From positions 548,018 to 612,017 of the forward strand of contig NZ_HE578945.1 in the NCBI RefSeq assembly GCF_000321045.1: a stretch of 64,000 bases of DNA, read 5' to 3'. The translations under genes were made by a program, and so were the position numbers. The DNA is from Phytobacter massiliensis JC163 (GTDB lineage Bacteria; Pseudomonadota; Gammaproteobacteria; Enterobacterales; Enterobacteriaceae). Shown here one piece after another: positions 1 to 11,987 of this stretch; position 1 is the stretch's first letter; each line of letters begins with the position of its first letter. The notes below the pieces were generated by a model. The model was not told the origin of the DNA, ran no database searches, and worked only from the letters and a program-made list of their open reading frames with translations.

Positions 1-740
1 TATGCGGCTGGCTGGCGCTGGGTAAACGGCCTTATCAGGCCCTGCTGATTGGCATTACGCTTTCGGTGGTGGTAGGGGCGCCCGCCGGTGATATGACCAC
101 CGCGCTGTGGCGAAGCGGCGATGTGATTTTTGGTTCGCTGCTGGCGATGTTATTTACCGGCATCTGGCCGCAGCGGGCCTTTCTGCACTGGCGCATCCAG
201 ATGGCGAATTATGTCACCGTCTTCAACCGCATCTATCAGGCCGGTTTCTCCCGCAACCTGGTAGAGCGCCCGCGGCTGGAAAAGCACATGCAAAAGGTGC
301 TCAACGACGTGGTGAAAATGCGCGGGCTTATTACGCCCGCCAGTAAAGAGACCCATATACAGAAGGCGATTTTTGAAGCTATCCAGACCGTCAGCCGCAA
401 TATGGTGTGCGTACTGGAACTGCAAATCAATGCGCACTGGGCGTCGCGCGCCAGCCACTTTGTTATGCTTAACGCGCATACGTTGCAGGAGACGCAACAG
501 ATGACGCAGCAGACGCTGTTGACCATCGCCCATGCGCTTTACGAAGGTAATCCGCAGCCGATCCTGGCGAATACGGAAAAGCTCAATGAGATTGTGGCCG
601 AACTGCGTGAGCTGATAAGCGAGCATAAAGGCGATGCGCTGGCCGAAAATTCCATCCATGGCTACGTCTGGCTAAGTATGGAACTGGCGCGTCAGCTTGA
701 ACTGCTCTCGCATTTGATTTGCCGGGCGCTGCGCAAATAA
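1..740 (+). CDS. yeeA: FUSC-family inner-membrane protein YeeA, C-terminal part (5' end outside window)
   Basis: The reading frame is open from the left edge (codons starting at base 3) to a TAA at 738-740, so the gene begins before the window. The first ~55 visible residues are hydrophobic (membrane segments). The rest is a long soluble helical tail rich in His, Gln and Arg, typical of the cytoplasmic part of FUSC/aromatic-acid-exporter-like proteins. The next gene on the same strand is tmaR; in E. coli yeeA and yeeX/tmaR are also neighbours. The transport substrate is not established from this sequence. The name rests on resemblance plus synteny. Confidence 0.8.
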   Translation, partial: CGWLALGKRPYQALLIGITLSVVVGAPAGDMTTALWRSGDVIFGSLLAMLFTGIWPQRAFLHWRIQMANYVTVFNRIYQAGFSRNLVERPRLEKHMQKVLNDVVKMRGLITPASKETHIQKAIFEAIQTVSRNMVCVLELQINAHWASRASHFVMLNAHTLQETQQMTQQTLLTIAHALYEGNPQPILANTEKLNEIVAELRELISEHKGDALAENSIHGYVWLSMELARQLELLSHLICRALRK

Positions 741-906
741 GCCTCAGATAAGCCGGAAAAGCGGGCGGGTTGTTTCGATTCAGCCCGATTTGAGGTTATG
801 ATAGGTAAAAGCAAAAATCATTGTCATCAGCAGCGGCTAAAAGTAAGGTTTATCCTTTAGCGGTTGCTTTAACGAATCCGAATCTCACATTATCAGGGGT
901 GTCAAA

Positions 907-1242
907 ATGGAAACAACCAAGCCTTCATTTCAGGACGTACTGGAGTTTGTTCGTCTGTTCCGTCGTAAGAATAAACTGCAGCGCGAAATCCAGGATGTTG
1001 AGAAAAAGATCCGTGACAACCAGAAGCGTGTTCTGCTGCTGGACAACCTGAGCGATTACATTAAGCCGGGTATGAGCGTGGAAGCGATTCAGGGCATTAT
1101 CGCCAGCATGAAAAGCGACTATGAAGACCGCGTGGATGATTACATCATCAAAAATGCCGAGATTTCCAAAGAGCGTCGTGAAATCTCTAAAAAGCTGAAA
1201 GCGATGGGCGAACTGAAAAGCGTCGAGCCGAAAGCCGAGTAA
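907..1242 (+). CDS. tmaR: TmaR (YeeX, DUF496), polar organiser of PTS enzyme I
   Basis: A 111-residue, highly charged, almost entirely helical protein, predicted coiled coil through residues ~15-50 and 75-105. It begins [20 protein letters not shown] and is nearly identical to E. coli YeeX as I remember it. TmaR is known to sequester PTS enzyme I at the cell pole and so tune sugar uptake. The ATG at 907 is preceded by AGGGG at a good distance. It lies 166 bases after yeeA and is followed by a strong inverted repeat at 1281-1313. Confidence 0.96.
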   Translation: METTKPSFQDVLEFVRLFRRKNKLQREIQDVEKKIRDNQKRVLLLDNLSDYIKPGMSVEAIQGIIASMKSDYEDRVDDYIIKNAEISKERREISKKLKAMGELKSVEPKAE

Positions 1243-1280
1243 CCGCGTCCGTTTATTGCCGCAGCTCTGCGTCATTTTTT

Positions 1281-1313
1281 AAAGCCGCATCCGGGGTTCC
1301 CGGATGCGGCTTT
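1281..1313 (+). terminator. Strong inverted repeat after tmaR, possible terminator and REP arm
   Basis: AAAGCCGCATCCGGG pairs perfectly with CCCGGATGCGGCTTT (15-bp stem, tiny loop). Only three T follow on the plus strand, so as an intrinsic terminator it is weak. It doubles as the first palindrome of the REP array that follows. Confidence 0.5.
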
Positions 1314-1475
1314 GCCTTATCCGGGCTACGAAACCCATGTCGTTGCGTGTCGTGTAGCCCGGGTAAGCGCAGCGCACCCGGGGTTCCCGGATGCGGCTTT
1401 GCCTTATCCGGGCTACGAAACCCGTGTCGTTGCGTATCGTGTAGCTCGGGTAAGCGCAGCGCACCCGCGGTTCCC
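1287..1475. repeat. 87-bp tandem REP/BIME-type array
   Basis: The segment CCGGGGTTCC recurs at 1291, 1378 and (as CCGCGGTTCC) 1465, an exact 87-bp period. Each unit carries a GCGGCTTTGCCTTATCCGGG arm and an opposite GTAGCCCGGGTAAGCGCAGC arm, the imperfect palindromes typical of enterobacterial REP elements. Two full units differ at a handful of positions and a third is truncated. It lies between the convergent 3' ends of tmaR and pduX; a related pair lies after cobT. Confidence 0.85.
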
Positions 1476-1493
1476 GCCTTATCCTGGCGGGGC

Positions 1494-2360
1494 TCAGGAT
1501 TCCCTTACGCCTCCCTCTACCAGCCGCAGCAGATGATGTACCGGCCAGTGCTGGCGCAAGGATGACCTGTTCAACTGGTGACGAATTTTCTCCACATCAT
1601 GACGCTGCTGGTCGAGAAACAGCCCCACCACGCTGCCGCTGTGGGCGACATTCAGCCCGTACAAGCCATGCCGCTCCACCAGCGCCAACAGCGCGTGGAA
1701 GCCGGGCTTGGGCAACAGCGCCTGGCTTGCCACCGCGCTCTGCAGCGCGGCCTCCCCTAATAACGATGGTTGATTTTGCCGGCAGGCCTGCTGCACTTTT
1801 TGCCATGCGCACTCCAGCGCCTGCGCACTTGCTATCAGCGCCTGCCTGCGCGGAAGACGGTGATAATCCGCCGTGCGAAGCGTAACCGGGCTTTCCAGCA
1901 GCAGGATATCCATCTCCGGCAGGCCCGGACAGGGCAGGGCGGTGTGGGCGGTATTATGATCGAAAAGCGTTAAGGCGCGAAACAGCGTACTGTCGGTAGG
2001 CTCCAGCGACACGCAGAGCCGGGCAAGGGTGGCATCGTCCAGGCTAAAACCAAAATGGCGCGAGGTGGCTACGGCGGTCGCGGCTATATCCGCCGTGCTG
2101 CTTGCCATCCCTTTCGCCACCGGAATATCAGAGCGGCAGTCGATACGTACCTCCCGGCTCAGTTCGCCGGGTAGCTGCCAGTGCGCCAGCACACGATCAA
2201 CCATTGCCCGCGTCAGAGGACGTTCATCAGGCAGCGGCGAACCGGCCGTGACCTCTACTTCACTAAACCAGTCCACCGGGCAGGAAACCAGCTTCTCACT
2301 GCCCAGGATCCAGCCCTGAATAATTTCACCGCAGGATGCGGGACACCGCGCCAGCGCCAC
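1494..2360 (-). CDS. pduX: L-threonine kinase PduX
   Basis: GHMP-superfamily kinase of 288 residues that phosphorylates L-threonine to L-threonine-O-3-phosphate, precursor of the aminopropanol arm of cobalamin. The GHMP ATP-binding loop PVAKGMASSTA lies at residues 80-90, and the N-terminus has the PduX signature RCPASCGEIIQG. The start is GTG at 2360, preceded by GAGAGG; no upstream ATG improves on it. It is the last gene of the pdu operon, 43 bases after the SUMT gene. Its partner CobD is not in this window. Confidence 0.93.
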   Translation of the reverse strand: MALARCPASCGEIIQGWILGSEKLVSCPVDWFSEVEVTAGSPLPDERPLTRAMVDRVLAHWQLPGELSREVRIDCRSDIPVAKGMASSTADIAATAVATSRHFGFSLDDATLARLCVSLEPTDSTLFRALTLFDHNTAHTALPCPGLPEMDILLLESPVTLRTADYHRLPRRQALIASAQALECAWQKVQQACRQNQPSLLGEAALQSAVASQALLPKPGFHALLALVERHGLYGLNVAHSGSVVGLFLDQQRHDVEKIRHQLNRSSLRQHWPVHHLLRLVEGGVRES

Positions 2361-2403
2361 ATTAACCTCTCATCAAATGCCTGCCCGGATAGTGTCACGC
2401 GGC

Positions 2404-4782
<2,379 letters not shown>

Positions 4783-4783
<1 letters not shown>

Positions 4784-5133
4784 CAGGTCCGCGTCACCTG
4801 GCAGGTGGTAAAGTGCAGCATTTCACCCAGCGAACGGGTCACCTGGCGCAGCGCGTACTCCACCGACGAGACATCGCCGGTCAGCACCACCGCGCCGGTA
4901 AAGCGGTCGATAAAGCCGATCTCGACCGCCCCGGATTTGGTGGCGATATCGCAGGCGATAATCGACGCTTCGCTGGGAGTAATGGTCAAAATACCAATGG
5001 CGGAGGCCGTTTCGCTCAGGCCCAGCTTCTTATAGAGATCTTTACCGGGGTTGGCGATGAGATGGGCCAGCGTTACCTGCTTACCGGGCACGTACTCCTG
5101 AATCATGCGTTCCGTACTGCGTTGCGTCTCCAT
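4783..5133 (-). CDS. pduU: PduU, circularly permuted BMC shell protein
   Basis: A 116-residue shell hexamer subunit of the permuted BMC fold; its N-terminal segment ([19 protein letters not shown]) forms the beta-barrel cap typical of PduU/EutS. The start is the ATG at 5133; the longer frame to 5157 adds eight residues not found in PduU. The start codon overlaps the pduT stop (ATGA-type junction). A minor shell component, thought to be near PduV. Confidence 0.95.
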
Positions 5134-5687
5134 TAACCCTCCACCATCTGTCGCCACATCGCCTCGTGCGGACGCGGGATAACCGAGCGATAAACCAGCA
5201 GGCCTTTCTCTCCGGCGCTTTCGCTGGCGACGGTAACGGCATTTTCAACGTCGGAGATATCGCCCGTGACCACCATGTAACACTTGCCGCCGATGCCGAA
5301 GGCCATATGCACACGTACCAGCGTAACGTTGGCCGCTTTGACCGCTTTGTCAGCCGCGCTGACGCAGGCGGCGACGCTCCATGTTTCAACAATGCCGACC
5401 GCCTGGCGCGTCTCAACGGGGTTCAGCCCGCTAATGGCGGGGAGGACGCTGGCGTGGATGTTCGGCAGCACCAGGCTGTCCACCAGCATTTCTCCTGCCT
5501 GACTGTCGCCGGTGGCAATCGCCTGCTGTACGGCGCCGACATCGCCGCCGATCATCACCAAAAACTTGCCGGGGCAGAGCGTTTTACTGACCAGCAGCTT
5601 AACGTTGGCGCTTTTAAGCATGGCGTCGCCCAGCTCCATGCCCTTTGCGATGCTGGTAAGTTCTAGTATTCCAATAGCCTGTGACAT
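5133..5687 (-). CDS. pduT: PduT, tandem-BMC trimeric shell protein with Fe-S pore cysteine
   Basis: 184 residues with two BMC domains in tandem (about 1-90 and 96-184). Cys136 in [11 protein letters not shown] is the pore-loop cysteine that binds a [4Fe-4S] cluster at the trimer axis in characterised PduT. It is therefore a likely electron conduit, probably to PduS encoded just upstream. The start is the ATG at 5687 ([10 protein letters not shown]), two bases after the pduS stop at 5690; the extended frame to 5927 is spurious. Confidence 0.95.
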   Translation of the reverse strand: MSQAIGILELTSIAKGMELGDAMLKSANVKLLVSKTLCPGKFLVMIGGDVGAVQQAIATGDSQAGEMLVDSLVLPNIHASVLPAISGLNPVETRQAVGIVETWSVAACVSAADKAVKAANVTLVRVHMAFGIGGKCYMVVTGDISDVENAVTVASESAGEKGLLVYRSVIPRPHEAMWRQMVEG

Positions 5688-5689
5688 GG

Positions 5690-7060
5690 TTATCCTCGTA
5701 CAACTGTAATAGCCTGGTCCGTCACCGAGGCGACAACGCCATCGATACTGGCATGAAGCGGCGCGCCCAGCGCCTCTGGCGGAATGTCGGCAATGCACTG
5801 CCCCCGGCTCACCCGATCGCCCGCTTTCACGCAAGGCACCGCGGGCGCGCCGATATGCTGACGCAGCAGCAGCTCCACGCGGGAAGGCGCGATGTCGCTC
5901 TGTATCATCGGTGCGTCCTGATACCACTCACGCAGGCCGAGTTTGCTGATAAGGCGTTTCACCGGCGTCAGGCGGTAGCGCGCCATCTCATCCGCCTCGC
6001 GAAGCGGCCCTGTATAGCGCGCGCCGCTGGCGCGCAGTTCGCGCTTCAACAGTCGGTTGACCCGCATAGGCGAGATGCCCACCGGGCAGGCGACGCTTTC
6101 GCAGACGTTGCACTCGGAACAGGTCAGTGCGCTGAGCAGGGTTTGCGGCGTGGCGACATTCTGGTAGTTAACGGCGCGTACCAGCAGATGCGGTGAAAGC
6201 TCATGGCCAATCAGATGGCGCGGACAGAGATCGGTACATAACCGGCACTGTTCGCAGACGGTCCGGGCGATGGTCAGCACCGTGCGGTCATCCTGCAGGC
6301 GGCGCTGGATCAGCGGGTGCGACTCAGGCAGCACCAGCAGCCCGCCGGTGGTTTTCGTTACCGGCGCGTCAATAGAGGGAATAAGGCCGCCCATCATCGG
6401 GCCGCCGTTAATAAAACCTGGCTTATCCACGGTGGCGCCGCCCGCCAGGGCCAGCACCTCGCGCAGCGGCATACCCAGCGGCACGGTAACCGTGAGCGGG
6501 TGACGCACCGCGCCGTTAACCGTCAGGGTGCGCCGCGTCACCGGGTACTGCTGCTCAACGGCGCGGGCAATGTTGAGCACCGTCTGCACATTGTTGACAA
6601 CCACGCCAACGCTGACCGGCAGCGCGGCAGGCGGCACGCGACGCCCGGTCGCCAGCCAGATAGTGATCACTTCATCCCCGGCGGGATAGACATCCGGCAG
6701 AATATGTAAGCGGATCTGGCCGGGAAGAAGGGGGGTGAGCGCCTCAATCGCCGCGTGATACTTCTCTTTGAGCGCGATAATGCCCTCAGTAGCGCCGGTC
6801 GCCCGCATACCGTAGAGCACGCCGCGTACCAGCCGCGCCGCCTGCTGCGCCATCAGCTGCTGGTCGACCTTGAGCATCGGCTCGCATTCGGCGGCGTTCA
6901 CTAAGAAGATCTCTACCTGCGCCTGAAGTTTGACGTGGGTAGGGAAACCGGCTCCGCCCGCGCCCACCACGCCCGCTGCGCGTACGCGTTCGCGTATCGC
7001 TTCGGCGCTGGCGCTGTGGATCTCTCCCGGAGGATTTAACAAAACCGCAGCTTCACTCAC
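5690..7060 (-). CDS. pduS: PduS, cobalamin reductase / flavo-iron-sulfur electron-transfer protein
   Basis: RnfC-like protein reducing Cob(III)/Cob(II)alamin for PduO-dependent adenosylation. An NADH/FMN-type Gly-rich loop ([16 protein letters not shown]) lies near residues 31-45. Two cysteine sets follow, C269/C272/C275/C279 and C314/C317/C320/C325, each a [4Fe-4S] ligand pattern. The start is GTG at 7060, overlapping the pduQ stop in a GTGA junction. Its N-terminus runs about a dozen residues longer than the Salmonella protein I recall, so an internal start is possible. Confidence 0.94.
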   Translation of the reverse strand: MSEAAVLLNPPGEIHSASAEAIRERVRAAGVVGAGGAGFPTHVKLQAQVEIFLVNAAECEPMLKVDQQLMAQQAARLVRGVLYGMRATGATEGIIALKEKYHAAIEALTPLLPGQIRLHILPDVYPAGDEVITIWLATGRRVPPAALPVSVGVVVNNVQTVLNIARAVEQQYPVTRRTLTVNGAVRHPLTVTVPLGMPLREVLALAGGATVDKPGFINGGPMMGGLIPSIDAPVTKTTGGLLVLPESHPLIQRRLQDDRTVLTIARTVCEQCRLCTDLCPRHLIGHELSPHLLVRAVNYQNVATPQTLLSALTCSECNVCESVACPVGISPMRVNRLLKRELRASGARYTGPLREADEMARYRLTPVKRLISKLGLREWYQDAPMIQSDIAPSRVELLLRQHIGAPAVPCVKAGDRVSRGQCIADIPPEALGAPLHASIDGVVASVTDQAITVVRG

Positions 7061-8169
7061 AGTAAGCCCTCCAGCAGATGACGGATATCCTCAGCGCTTG
7101 CCGGGCGCGGTGTGGTTTTCAGCGTGACATCCGCCAGCGCGGCGGCAACCATTGCCGGAATACGTTCGCGGAACTGACGGGCATCGACTTTCAGCGCTGC
7201 GGCAAAGGGCGGCACGTCGCACTGCTGGCGCAGCTGTTCAACCTGACGAATCAGCGAGCCGGTGGCGATCTGCTCATTCGCCCCGGACGGGCAAAAATGG
7301 CAGGCTTTGGCGAGCCGCGCATAGCGCTTCGCCGCCCGCGCGTCTCCGGCGTTAAAGCAGATCACCGAGGGCAGCAGAACCGCATTCGCCAGGCCGTGCG
7401 GCAGGTGAAACTGGCCGCCAAGCTGGTGGGCGATAGCGTGGTTAATGCCCAGGCCCGCCTGGCTAAACGCCATCCCGGCGAGGGTTGACGCGTTGTGCAT
7501 TTTGCCCCGGGTCGCCAGACAGTCGCCCTTGCGCACGGCAACGGGCAGATACTGGAATACCAGCTGTGTAGCCTTTTCCGCCAGCGCGTCGGTGAAGTCG
7601 CTGGCATGGGGCGAAACATAGGCCTCCAGCGCATGCGTCAGCACGTCCATGCCGGTATTGGCGGTGATGGCTGGCGGTACGCTCACCACCAGCGCCGGGT
7701 CCAGAATGGCAATATCCGGATAGAGCGCATTGTCAAATAACGGGTATTTGATGCCCTTGTCCGGATCGCTGATGACACAGGCGCTGGTCACCTCCGAGCC
7801 GGTGCCGCTGGTGGTGGGGATCGCCACACAGGTTTCGATATTGACTCCCTGCTGCTTGCTGAACCAGACTATCGCTTTTGCCGCATCCAGCGCGGACCCG
7901 CCGCCGAAGCCAATCACCACCTGCGGCCTGATGGCATGCATCTGTTTGATGCCTTCCACCACCGTTGCAATCGTCGGGTCAGGGGTGATATCGCTAAACA
8001 CGCTGACCTGGTTGTCTGCCGGAATGGCCTGGCGCAGCATCTCAATCAGCGGCGAACGGGCGAGAAACCCGTCGCAGATCACCCAGATATGCTTGTTGCG
8101 AAAACGCTTGAGAACATCAAGGCTTCCCGCTCCGCTGTAGAGCCGCGTTTGCAGCGAAAATCTGTTCAT
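7057..8169 (-). CDS. pduQ: PduQ, iron-dependent propanol dehydrogenase
   Basis: Group III alcohol dehydrogenase, reducing propionaldehyde to 1-propanol while regenerating NAD+ for PduP inside the microcompartment. The nucleotide loop GFGGGSALDAAK and the iron-ligand region (VLTHALEA, GINHAIAHQLGG, PHGLANA) are present. I chose the ATG at 8169 (MNRFSLQTRLYSG), with AGGTGG just upstream; a GTG six bases earlier is the alternative. 370 residues, the usual length. It lies 11 bases after the pduP stop. Confidence 0.95.
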   Translation of the reverse strand: MNRFSLQTRLYSGAGSLDVLKRFRNKHIWVICDGFLARSPLIEMLRQAIPADNQVSVFSDITPDPTIATVVEGIKQMHAIRPQVVIGFGGGSALDAAKAIVWFSKQQGVNIETCVAIPTTSGTGSEVTSACVISDPDKGIKYPLFDNALYPDIAILDPALVVSVPPAITANTGMDVLTHALEAYVSPHASDFTDALAEKATQLVFQYLPVAVRKGDCLATRGKMHNASTLAGMAFSQAGLGINHAIAHQLGGQFHLPHGLANAVLLPSVICFNAGDARAAKRYARLAKACHFCPSGANEQIATGSLIRQVEQLRQQCDVPPFAAALKVDARQFRERIPAMVAAALADVTLKTTPRPASAEDIRHLLEGLL

Positions 8170-8180
8170 AGCCACCTCGC

Positions 8181-9572
8181 TTAGCGGATAGAGAATCCAT
8201 TGGTCAATACACAGCGGCGCGAGCGGGCAAAGGTCTTCGCGGATGTTGTCCCTTCGCCGGTCGGCGTGGCGATAGTAAAGGTGGTAAAGCCTTCGCCGCC
8301 GACGCCGATCCCGGCATAAGAGGGGCCGTTCTTAACGAAAATGGAGGTTTGCAGCCGTCTTGCCGCCAGGTTCAGGCGGGAGACGTTTTGCGAGTGCATC
8401 ACGGCGGTGTGGTGTAACCCTTCTTCCACAACCAGCGCCAGGGCGAGGGCCGCGTCGAAATCTTTCACCCGCACGACCGGCAGCACCGGCATAAGCTGCT
8501 CTGCCGTGACCAGCGGATCGTCGCCCGCTACTTCGGCAATAAGCAGGCGCGGCGCTTTGGGCGGTACGCTCAGGCCAGCAGCCTGCAGAATGACCGCCGG
8601 GCTTTTGCCGACCAGTTTTTTATTGGCGACGCCGTCGTGAATACAGGCCGCGCGCAGCTTATCGATGTCGCTGCCGGTAATGCGCAGCGCGCCGAAGGCC
8701 TGCATCTGCTGCACCAGACGATCCGCCACGCACTCAACCACAATCAGGCTCTTTTCTGCGATACAGGGCAGGTTGTAATCAAATGATGCGCCGTTAATGA
8801 TGTCTTCTGCGGCTTTAACCAGATCGGCGGTTTCGTCAACGATGCACGGCGGGTTGCCCGCGCCTGCGCCGACGACCTTCTTACCGCTCTTAAGCCCCAT
8901 CAGCACGATCCCTGGCCCGCCGGTGATCGCCAGCAGGGCGATCTTCGGGTGCGCCATCATCTGCTGAGTGGCTTCAAAGGTAGGCTCGGCAACGGTCACC
9001 ACCAGATTGCGAATTCCCGTGCTGCGAAACGCGATGTCTTCAATCATGCGGATCAGTTTCAGCGAAACTTTTTTCGCGCCAGGATGCGGGCTGAAATAGA
9101 CGGTGTTGCCAGCCGCCAGCATGCTGATGCTGTTGTTGATAATGGTTTCTGTCGGGTTGGTGCTGGGGGCGACGGAGCCAATCACGCCAAACGGCGAGTA
9201 TTCGAACAGCACCATGCCGCCATCGCCCGTCAGGGCAGTGGTGGTGAGATCTTCAATGCCCGGCGTGTTTTCCAGCGCCGCCTTGTTTTTAAGCAGTTTA
9301 TCTTCTTTATTACCCATGCCGGTTTCGCTGGCGCTCTCTTCGGCAAGCGTGGCCAGGTGAGGAGCCAGTTCGTCACGAATGGCGCTGATAATGGCGCTGC
9401 GGGTTTTCAGCGGGCACTGCTGATAGCGTAAAAAGGCCTGATGCGCCGCATCAATCGCTTCCGCCGGGGTGGCGAAAACGCCTTTCTCACCGCCTGCCTG
9501 TTTCTCTTCCGTCGGGGAAAGCTGTTCGCTCAGAATGGTGCGAATAAGGGTTTCGAGTTCGGTCGGATTCAT
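8181..9572 (-). CDS. pduP: PduP, CoA-acylating propionaldehyde dehydrogenase
   Basis: Converts propionaldehyde + CoA + NAD+ to propionyl-CoA + NADH in the microcompartment lumen. Residues 1-18 (MNPTELETLIRTILSEQL) form the amphipathic helix that targets cargo to the shell, followed by a Gly/Glu-rich linker. The catalytic Cys is C270 in NLPCIAEK, and the body has the aldehyde-dehydrogenase fold. 463 residues, full length. The start overlaps the pduO stop by one base, indicating translational coupling. Confidence 0.96.
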   Translation of the reverse strand: MNPTELETLIRTILSEQLSPTEEKQAGGEKGVFATPAEAIDAAHQAFLRYQQCPLKTRSAIISAIRDELAPHLATLAEESASETGMGNKEDKLLKNKAALENTPGIEDLTTTALTGDGGMVLFEYSPFGVIGSVAPSTNPTETIINNSISMLAAGNTVYFSPHPGAKKVSLKLIRMIEDIAFRSTGIRNLVVTVAEPTFEATQQMMAHPKIALLAITGGPGIVLMGLKSGKKVVGAGAGNPPCIVDETADLVKAAEDIINGASFDYNLPCIAEKSLIVVECVADRLVQQMQAFGALRITGSDIDKLRAACIHDGVANKKLVGKSPAVILQAAGLSVPPKAPRLLIAEVAGDDPLVTAEQLMPVLPVVRVKDFDAALALALVVEEGLHHTAVMHSQNVSRLNLAARRLQTSIFVKNGPSYAGIGVGGEGFTTFTIATPTGEGTTSAKTFARSRRCVLTNGFSIR

Positions 9573-10576
9573 TATTTTTTTCCCATGTTGATCGCCGCGA
9601 TTGCGGTCTGAGCAATATCCATGTCCTGTTCAACGGAGCCGCCGCTGATACCAAGACCACCAATAATTTCGCCGTCGCGCCAGAGGGGATAACCGCCGCC
9701 AAAGGTCACGACCTTGCCTTCCATGTGCGTATCAAGGCCATACAGCGGGCGTCCGGGTTGCACCGCGTCAGAAAGTTCATGCGTGGCCGATTTCATCGCC
9801 ACCGCCGTCCAGGCTTTTTTGGGGGCCAGTTCACTGCTCACCAGCAGCGCGCCCGGCATCCGCCAGTTCAGCATGCCAATGCCCTGGGCATCCACCACGC
9901 TGATGACCACCGGAACATTGATGGCGTCGGCGTAAGTCAGGGCCGCTTTGGCAAGCTGATGAAGTTCATGAAAAGAGAGCGAGGCCGCGTTCGCTTTCGC
10001 CGTCAGGGGCTGCGTCGCGGCGCGATAACGGGCTGCCACTTCCGTAATCACTTTTTCCTGATGCGCCAGATGATCTTCCAGGCGCGCCAGGGCATAGAGA
10101 CAGTCAGAGAGGCGGTTGATGTAGCGCATCAGAACCTGACGCACGTTCACCTGCTCGTTAAGCTCCACCAGCCGGCGCTCTGCTTTACGCGCAAGGGTGC
10201 GGGCAAAGTGCAGCCTGCTGGCGGATTCACTGCGCCCCGGCAGCACAAAGCTGTGCACATCCGGCACCACGGCCATGGCGTTGTCGATTGCCTGTTCAAG
10301 GGCGGCAATATCTTCGCTGCCGACGTAGCGCTGTTTCGGCGATGGCGCTTCGCTTTCCGTCGCCAGCTCCGCGCTAAACCAGAAAATACGCAGCTGGATC
10401 GCTTCGAGAATCGGCTGGCTTTGCGGCGCGCGAACGGCGCAGGCGCACAGGCTCAACGCCGAGTTCAGCTCATCCAGCGTGCCGTAAGTCTCTACCCGCG
10501 GGTGGGTCTTGCTGACGCGCTGTCCGCTAAACAGCGCGGTGGTTCCCGCGTCGCCGGTCCGGGTGTAAATAGCCAT
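9572..10576 (-). CDS. pduO: PduO, ATP:cob(I)alamin adenosyltransferase (two-domain)
   Basis: The N-terminal ~185 residues are the PduO-type adenosyltransferase (YTRTGDAGTTALFSG ATP loop at residues 4-18). The C-terminal ~145 residues are a GlcG/HbpS-like haem-binding domain (family knowledge). It makes adenosylcobalamin from the Cob(I)alamin produced by PduS, regenerating the PduCDE cofactor. Length 334 matches the full two-domain form. It lies 9 bases after pduN. Confidence 0.95.
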   Translation of the reverse strand: MAIYTRTGDAGTTALFSGQRVSKTHPRVETYGTLDELNSALSLCACAVRAPQSQPILEAIQLRIFWFSAELATESEAPSPKQRYVGSEDIAALEQAIDNAMAVVPDVHSFVLPGRSESASRLHFARTLARKAERRLVELNEQVNVRQVLMRYINRLSDCLYALARLEDHLAHQEKVITEVAARYRAATQPLTAKANAASLSFHELHQLAKAALTYADAINVPVVISVVDAQGIGMLNWRMPGALLVSSELAPKKAWTAVAMKSATHELSDAVQPGRPLYGLDTHMEGKVVTFGGGYPLWRDGEIIGGLGISGGSVEQDMDIAQTAIAAINMGKK

Positions 10577-10585
10577 TCTTACTCC

Positions 10586-10861
10586 TTAACGCGACAGCGT
10601 ATCGACGATGCCCACAACGGCCAGATCAATGGCTTCGTTCGGGCCGGAAAAGACATGTCTCGCGCTGGAACCGCTGCTGAGCAGCACCAGCTCCCCGACG
10701 CCAGCGCCCACGGAGTCGACGGCGACTTCATCGCCCTGGGTCGGGGAGGCGGGCAGTTCGCCATCTGCTGATACGCGACGCACCAGCAATAATTTTTTGC
10801 CCACCAGCGAGGATGATTTTTGTGTCGACACCACTGAGCCAGTAACCCTTGCGAGATGCAT
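10586..10861 (-). CDS. pduN: PduN, pentameric vertex (BMC-P) shell protein
   Basis: A 91-residue EutN/CcmL-family protein that caps the vertices of the polyhedral shell. The N-terminal [15 protein letters not shown] and the closing [15 protein letters not shown] loop are family hallmarks. The start ATG at 10861 is 3 bases after the pduM stop. It sits in the canonical order M-N-O. Confidence 0.95.
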   Translation of the reverse strand: MHLARVTGSVVSTQKSSSLVGKKLLLVRRVSADGELPASPTQGDEVAVDSVGAGVGELVLLSSGSSARHVFSGPNEAIDLAVVGIVDTLSR

Positions 10862-10864
10862 GAT

Positions 10865-11356
10865 CTACTCCTGCTTCACGAGTCGTATGTGTTGCGAAAC
10901 CACGGCTTCCCGCGCCAGCGCGGTGATAAGGGTCTTACGCGAGGTGACTAACCAGCACCCGCTCAGGCCGACAATATCCCGGTAGCTCAGAAGCCTGGAT
11001 GTAAGGGCAATGACCGGCGTTCCTGTTTCATCGCTGAAGGTCAGGGGCAGTTTTGCCAGCGCTTTGAGAGGCAGGCTGCCAAGCAGGCGATGGTGGAGGG
11101 CGATCTCCACCTTCATTCCCAGCGCCAGCGCCTCGAACAGATGCGCCACCGCAGTGTTATCCCGATCCCCTTCGGCCAGATCGCGCAGGAAACAGAGATC
11201 CGTCTGCGTTACGCGAAGCTGGTCGTGAGTAAGGAATAAACGCATCGCGCTGGCATGGCGCAGCTCCTCCTGGCTCAGCTTGAGGAGATTCCCCTGCCGT
11301 GCCAGCAGGCGGGCGACGATGAGTTCCACAATGCGCTGCATCTGTTCGTTATTCAT
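10865..11356 (-). CDS. pduM: PduM, microcompartment assembly protein
   Basis: A 163-residue protein found only in pdu operons. In Salmonella it is needed for correct microcompartment structure, but its biochemical role is unknown. It starts with a predicted amphipathic helix (MNNEQMQRIVELIVARLLAR) resembling encapsulation peptides. The start overlaps the pduL stop by 4 bases. Identification rests on position, length and the opening helix. Confidence 0.9.
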   Translation of the reverse strand: MNNEQMQRIVELIVARLLARQGNLLKLSQEELRHASAMRLFLTHDQLRVTQTDLCFLRDLAEGDRDNTAVAHLFEALALGMKVEIALHHRLLGSLPLKALAKLPLTFSDETGTPVIALTSRLLSYRDIVGLSGCWLVTSRKTLITALAREAVVSQHIRLVKQE

Positions 11357-11985
11357 GGGCGCGCCACCAGTCTGGCCACTGCGTCGGGCGCGTCCGCGCC
11401 GGCGGCGTTGGCCTCGTCGGTATCGATATGCATCTCCAGCAGCATGCCGGGGGCAACGCGGATGGCGACATCATCGAAAATCAGCCGTCGGCCGCTGCTC
11501 TCGATGGCGACGCAGACGTTGTCGCCGTGGGCGACGCGCAGCACCAGCGCGTCCAGCGGCGACATGTGAATATGCCGCTGCGCAACGATCACCCCTGCTT
11601 CCAGCTCGATTTCGGCATAGGGACTGACCAGCTTAATCCCCGGTGTTCCCGCCAGGTTGCCGGACATTCGCAGCGGGGCGGCAACCCCAAGGGTGCGCGC
11701 ATCGGTACGAGAAATCTCGACCTGGCTTGCGCCACGCAGCGGGCCAAGCAGACGCACATTTTTAAGCTGCCCTTTTGGCCCGACCAGGGTGACGGTTTGC
11801 TCCGCCGCGAAGAAGCCAGGCTGCAAGAGTGCTTTTTTTACGCTAACGGATTGCCCCGGAAATAACCGGTTGAAATCCTGCTGTGACAGATGGATATGTC
11901 GGTTCGATATACCCAGCGGGATAGGACGAGCGCGCATCTCGTCCAGCACCTGAGTGACAACATTTTCGACTAACTGCTTATCCAT
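11353..11985 (-). CDS. pduL: PduL, BMC-associated phosphate propanoyltransferase
   Basis: Exchanges CoA for phosphate on propionyl-CoA, feeding PduW and recycling CoA inside the shell. 210 residues with two beta-barrel halves, each carrying a His pair that ligates zinc: H30/H32 (NRHIHLS) and H138/H140 (QRHIHMS). The N-terminal ~20 residues form a likely encapsulation helix. It lies 2 bases after pduK. Unrelated in fold to Pta. Confidence 0.95.
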   Translation of the reverse strand: MDKQLVENVVTQVLDEMRARPIPLGISNRHIHLSQQDFNRLFPGQSVSVKKALLQPGFFAAEQTVTLVGPKGQLKNVRLLGPLRGASQVEISRTDARTLGVAAPLRMSGNLAGTPGIKLVSPYAEIELEAGVIVAQRHIHMSPLDALVLRVAHGDNVCVAIESSGRRLIFDDVAIRVAPGMLLEMHIDTDEANAAGADAPDAVARLVARP

Positions 11986-11987
11986 AA

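Noticed and set aside
9725..10771. 348-residue open frame on the plus strand
   Set aside because: Antisense to pduO/pduN, which are clear family members; composition (Arg/His/Gln-rich) is that of a GC-driven shadow frame.
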